Shown: in pieces, positions 61,009 through 64,000 of the stretch
Position numbering within the stretch: position 1 is the stretch's first letter
Layout of the letters: the number at the start of each line of letters is the position of its first letter
DNA from: CAYZWU01 sp964482235
Lineage (GTDB): Bacteria > Planctomycetota > B15-G4 > CAYZWU01
Length of the DNA: 64,000 bases
NCBI GenBank assembly: GCA_964482235.1
Contig: CAYZWU010000011.1
Coordinates: forward strand, 1-64,000
Reading direction: 5' to 3'
The notes under the pieces: generated by a model
What the model saw: only the letters and a program-made list of their open reading frames with translations
Told to the model about the DNA's origin: nothing
Databases searched by the model: none
Position numbers and translations under genes: made by a program

Positions 61009-61499
61009 TGCTTCAAGAGAGTTCTCACGATGTTGGATCGTTCGTAGACCGCAGAGGCCGCCGGAACCATGAAGGCGGCGACGGAGCTCGACAAAAAAGG
61101 CGCCGCCATGTCGAGAAAGCCGGACTGGGCAGGCAGCCCCCCGAGGCAGAGCAGGAGATAAAGCATGCTGTAAAGACCGCCGGCAAAAATGGCCACCGCC
61201 ACCTGGGTCAAGGCGTTCTCCACGAACAGGGCCCAGCGGACCTTGACCACCAGCCATGATACGCCGATGTAGATCAGGATGAAACAGCCCGATGGCTCGG
61301 GCCCGACGGCTCCCCTGATCAGGCCGGTGACAAGAGCCAGAGCCCAGATGTCATCGCCTTCTCCGTTGAGGGCATAGACCAGCATGAAAAGAAGCCCGAC
61401 GTTCGGCGAAAGGACGCCGATCCAGGGGAGGGTCCGCAGCGCCTCCTCGATCACCACGGCGCCGGCCAGAATCATTCCCAGGACGAGATAGCGGATCAT
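61005..61499 (-). CDS. mreD: Rod-shape-determining protein MreD
   Basis: A 164-residue membrane protein with five or six hydrophobic segments, as expected for MreD of the elongasome. Recognisable parts are TLPWIGVLSPNVGLLFML and a GLIRGAVGPEPSGCF loop. Sequence alone is weak, but position between mreC and mrdA with 4-bp overlaps on both sides makes the call firm. Confidence 0.9.
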   Translation of the reverse strand: MIRYLVLGMILAGAVVIEEALRTLPWIGVLSPNVGLLFMLVYALNGEGDDIWALALVTGLIRGAVGPEPSGCFILIYIGVSWLVVKVRWALFVENALTQVAVAIFAGGLYSMLYLLLCLGGLPAQSGFLDMAAPFLSSSVAAFMVPAASAVYERSNIVRTLLKQ

Positions 61500-62767
61500 G
61501 GTATCGACACCAGACAGAAGCCCTCGGTTCCATCGCCGATCGCGGCACAGAGGAGCTGCACCCTGCCGTCGTGCTCAACAGACACCAGCCGGCAGACGGG
61601 GTAGACCTCGCCGCCTTCCGCCGCCTCTCCAGGCAGGTAGAGAGGGCTGCCGATCGCGAGCCGATCCCCCCTATCCATCATCATGGCGGTGCAGAGGGGA
61701 CCGGTTCGATCGAGCACCTGCAGACGGACCGATCTCGGGCCGGCTCGGTCGAGGTGCGCCAGTTCGATCACCTCGCCGGGGGCGAGGAACAGCCTGGCCG
61801 TTGCCGCCAGGACGCCGCTTCCCGAGATCGCTCCAGTGAGGTACCCTCCCGAGACGACCAGGTCTCCCTTGGCCAACCCGGCTTCGAGGCCGGAACCGAC
61901 CCGCATGAAGGCCCGCGACGTTATCCGCCCCGGAGGGAGGCTCAGGCTGACATCGACGGGTTCCAGGCGAAGTCGGGGAATCGGCTCCCGGCCCTCGACT
62001 CCCGGACGGGCCCGCGGCACCAGCACGGCGACGCGGCAGAGCGCATCGCCAGCAACGGGAGGTAGAAGCCCGGCCCGAAGCTGCAGGTCGCCCAGATTGC
62101 CGGGTCTCGACCGTATCTCCCCCACGAAGAGTCCCGGGGGAAGATAGCCTCGATTGTAGAGGCTGCTCGTGAAGGTTCGGATTCCCGATGCGATGCCGTA
62201 CCGGCTCGAGGGGAAGCTGAGGCGTATGCATCCCTCCAGCCTCGATCGCCCTCCCCCGGCTGCGAAGTAGATCTTCTCGCCGGCAACGGGCCCCTCTGCT
62301 TCCACGGCCACGACTCTCGAATCCTTGTGCCGCAGGAGCTGAACCCGGACCTCGCCGTCCGCCGAAAGGCGATCGACGAATCCGATCAGCGCATTGCCGG
62401 CAACGACGGGATCATCGGGAGCTACGGGCGGATCGTGGCCCATGTCGATCCGGAGGCTGTCGGCGTCCAACGGGATCGGCGTCCGGGCACGCCCCCCCAG
62501 GGCGACCCATCCCCCCTGCGTTCCCGGAACGGACAGCACGGGGCGCCACCACGATGCCATGGACTCCCTCTCATCGGGGAGAGGCGGCAGGGGGAACGGA
62601 GGATGGGGCGCCGGCTCGAAGAAGAGCAGGGAAACAAGCTTTTCCCAGGGGCGCGCCGCCAGGAGGGCCGTTGTCTCGACGGCCTCGACGGCCCCCCACC
62701 AGGGTGCTATCAGGGAAAGGAAGGCGAAGGCGACTATGGCCCCGCAAATGGTTCGTTTCAGGATCAT
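61496..62767 (-). CDS. mreC: Rod-shape-determining protein MreC
   Basis: A 423-residue periplasmic scaffold of the elongasome. A membrane anchor at about 7-27 precedes a beta-rich region. Two barrel-like domains in the second half include DDPVVAGNALIGFVDRLSADGEVRVQLL and LVVSGGYLTGAISGSGVLAA, resembling the MreC fold. At 423 residues it is longer than most (about 280-370). It follows mreB by 25 nt and overlaps mreD by four bases. Confidence 0.92.
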   Translation of the reverse strand: MILKRTICGAIVAFAFLSLIAPWWGAVEAVETTALLAARPWEKLVSLLFFEPAPHPPFPLPPLPDERESMASWWRPVLSVPGTQGGWVALGGRARTPIPLDADSLRIDMGHDPPVAPDDPVVAGNALIGFVDRLSADGEVRVQLLRHKDSRVVAVEAEGPVAGEKIYFAAGGGRSRLEGCIRLSFPSSRYGIASGIRTFTSSLYNRGYLPPGLFVGEIRSRPGNLGDLQLRAGLLPPVAGDALCRVAVLVPRARPGVEGREPIPRLRLEPVDVSLSLPPGRITSRAFMRVGSGLEAGLAKGDLVVSGGYLTGAISGSGVLAATARLFLAPGEVIELAHLDRAGPRSVRLQVLDRTGPLCTAMMMDRGDRLAIGSPLYLPGEAAEGGEVYPVCRLVSVEHDGRVQLLCAAIGDGTEGFCLVSIP

Positions 62768-62792
62768 CCGCCGGATACGAGATGGTCTGAGA

Positions 62793-63866
62793 TCAGTTGT
62801 CCTCGTCGCTCTCCAGGACCTTGCTGTAGAGGTTCAACTGGTTCAGGAACTCGCTGGTCCCTCTGGCGACGCAGCCCATGGGATCTTCAGCGATACGGAC
62901 GGGAAGCTGAATCTGCTCCTCGATCCGCCTGTCGATGGAGCGCAGGAGCACACCGCCGCCGGCCAGCGTGATGCCGTTGCTCACGAGATCGGCCGACAGC
63001 TCGGGCGGAGTATTCTCCAGCGTTTCCCTGATCGTCCTGATGATATCGGTCACCGGTTCGTCAAGGGCTTCGCGAACCTGCTCGGAGTTGATCACCGCGC
63101 GGCGGGGAAGACCGTTTCGAACATCCCGCCCTGCGATCTCCAACGTCAGCTCCTCGTCCAGGGGAAAGGCGGAGCCGATCTCCTTCTTGATGAACTCCGC
63201 CGTCTGTTCACCGATCAGGAGATTGAAGTTCTTCTTCATGTACGAGATGATCGCTTCATCCATCTCATCGCCTGCAACCCGGATCGACTGGGAGCAGACG
63301 AGTCCGAAGAGGCTGATCACCGCCACTTCCGTGGTGCCGCCTCCCACATCGACGATCATGTTGCCGACGGCATCGTAGATGGGAAGCCCTGCGCCGATCC
63401 CCGCCGCCATCGGCTCGGACACGAGATAGACGTTGCGGGCTCCGGCCCGTTCCGCAGAGCTGATCACCGCCCTCTTCTCCACGGCCGTGATTCCTGAAGG
63501 GATGGAGATCACGATGCGGGGGCGGACCATGTAGGAACGGTTGTGAACCTTGCGGATGAAGTAGCGGAGCATCTTCTCCGTGATCTCGAAGTCTGCGATC
63601 ACACCGTTCTTCAGCGGGCGAATCGCCACGATGTTGCCCGGCGTCTTGCCGAGCATTTCCTTGGCCTGGATCCCCACGGCCTCGCCGTCGAGAAGGACCT
63701 CGTTCGTGCCTTTCTTGACAGCCACCACGGAAGGCTCCTGCAGGATGATCCCTTCATTGGGAACACAGACCAGAGTGTTCGCCGTTCCGAGATCGATCCC
63801 CATGTCAATGGAGAATCGTCCAATCAACCATTCCACGGGTTTCAGGAGGTTGGAGCTCAGTTCCAT
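62793..63866 (-). CDS. mreB: Rod-shape-determining protein MreB
   Basis: A 357-residue bacterial actin that guides elongation-type wall synthesis. The phosphate-binding loops are visible: MGIDLGTANTLVCV (residues about 22-35), MIVDVGGGTTEVAVISL and LAGGGVLLRSIDRRI. Also present are the PRIVISIPSGITAVEKRAV strand and the amphipathic region after the last loop. It is the first gene of the mreBCD-mrdA-rodA operon. Confidence 0.98.
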   Translation of the reverse strand: MELSSNLLKPVEWLIGRFSIDMGIDLGTANTLVCVPNEGIILQEPSVVAVKKGTNEVLLDGEAVGIQAKEMLGKTPGNIVAIRPLKNGVIADFEITEKMLRYFIRKVHNRSYMVRPRIVISIPSGITAVEKRAVISSAERAGARNVYLVSEPMAAGIGAGLPIYDAVGNMIVDVGGGTTEVAVISLFGLVCSQSIRVAGDEMDEAIISYMKKNFNLLIGEQTAEFIKKEIGSAFPLDEELTLEIAGRDVRNGLPRRAVINSEQVREALDEPVTDIIRTIRETLENTPPELSADLVSNGITLAGGGVLLRSIDRRIEEQIQLPVRIAEDPMGCVARGTSEFLNQLNLYSKVLESDEDN

Positions 63867-64000
63867 TGCCGATTGCTCTGATCAGTGTCCAGGGATTTCT
63901 TCCAGGGATTTAGCCGCATGGAAATACTCTAAACAGTGTCCATGGAGATTTCTATTTAATTTTGTCCCTGAACACGAAAAAGGACCGGATCACCTGGCTC
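63867..64000 (-). promoter_or_regulatory. mreB upstream region
   Basis: The last 134 bases hold the leader of mreB. They contain an imperfect direct repeat (CAGTGTCCAGG-GATTTCT near 63883 and CAGTGTCCATGGAGATTTCT near 63934) and a tandem CCAGGGATTT near 63889 and 63902. An AT-rich stretch near 63950 could hold a promoter, but no clear -35/-10 pair is seen. Confidence 0.3.

Noticed and set aside
1..64000. CRISPR arrays, rRNA genes, prophage or insertion sequences
   Set aside because: No spaced direct-repeat arrays, rRNA-like sequence, integrase or transposase genes were seen. The only element-like feature is the 28-bp palindrome.

Overview
The window is a 64 kb piece of a GC-rich bacterial chromosome, about 60-65% GC by eye. 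The cell it implies has an outer membrane and lipid A (lpxA, lpxB, lpxD, an lpxC-fabZ fusion, bamA, ompH) and is rod-forming (mreBCD, mrdA, rodA). The LpxC-FabZ fusion, bacterial topoisomerase VI and several large secreted HEAT, beta-helix and propeller-like proteins suggest an uncultivated lineage of the FCB/PVC type, but the phylum cannot be fixed from sequence alone. Two runs of exactly 100 N (2448-2547 and 14532-14631) are scaffold gaps and point to a draft assembly.

Layout. 1-3444, minus strand: rpsB-tsf-pyrH-frr-tRNA-Lys, with a terminator-like hairpin between rpsB and tsf. 3843-4823: a diguanylate cyclase on the plus strand behind a sigma70-type promoter. 4840-17562, minus strand: one long gene train reading prs-rplY-pth-rpsF-rpsR-rplI-dnaB-bamA-ompH-lpxD-lpxC/fabZ-lpxA-Gfo/Idh oxidoreductase, with many overlapping start and stop codons. 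18050-18841: a kinase resembling archaeal/eukaryal L-seryl-tRNA(Sec) kinase (PSTK). 18853-26086: citDE-citF, divergent from acnB and a MIO-dependent ammonia-lyase. 26203-33818: three large exported proteins. 34022-36713: a two-component system, next to four 11-bp-phased TGTCAA half-sites. 36927-39810: an M29 aminopeptidase and an internally duplicated exported protein. 39824-43081: an exported CarboxypepD_reg-type protein and, upstream of it, a TlpA-like gene interrupted by one in-frame TGA. 43317-46614: a small zinc-finger protein and both topoisomerase VI subunits. 46615-52808: a palindromic element, an unrecognised gene, a two-module ABC permease, a HEAT protein, clpP and an alkaline-phosphatase-superfamily protein. 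52940-55040: ilvE and lpxB. 55041-57410: an ECF sigma/anti-sigma pair. 57524-63866: mreBCD-mrdA-rodA.

The main result is a selenocysteine story. The gene at 41504-43081 (minus) is continuous in one frame except for a TGA at the first position of a thioredoxin CxxC motif (FWRIG-U-PAC). A 7-bp stem-loop follows the TGA, and its GGT falls on codon 8 counted from the TGA, the same place as in E. coli fdhF. About 24 kb away lies the PSTK-like kinase (18050-18841), with a P-loop, DxxR and DDxNYYxSMR motifs. Bacteria normally make Sec-tRNA with SelA and need no PSTK. A bacterial-type SECIS together with an archaeal-type kinase would be an unusual hybrid system. The remaining factors (tRNA-Sec, SelA or SepSecS, SelB, SelD) are not in this window.

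Other linked functions: lipid A synthesis, outer-membrane protein assembly and elongation-type wall synthesis occupy three blocks. Citrate lyase, aconitase and an ammonia-lyase form a small carbon-metabolism island.
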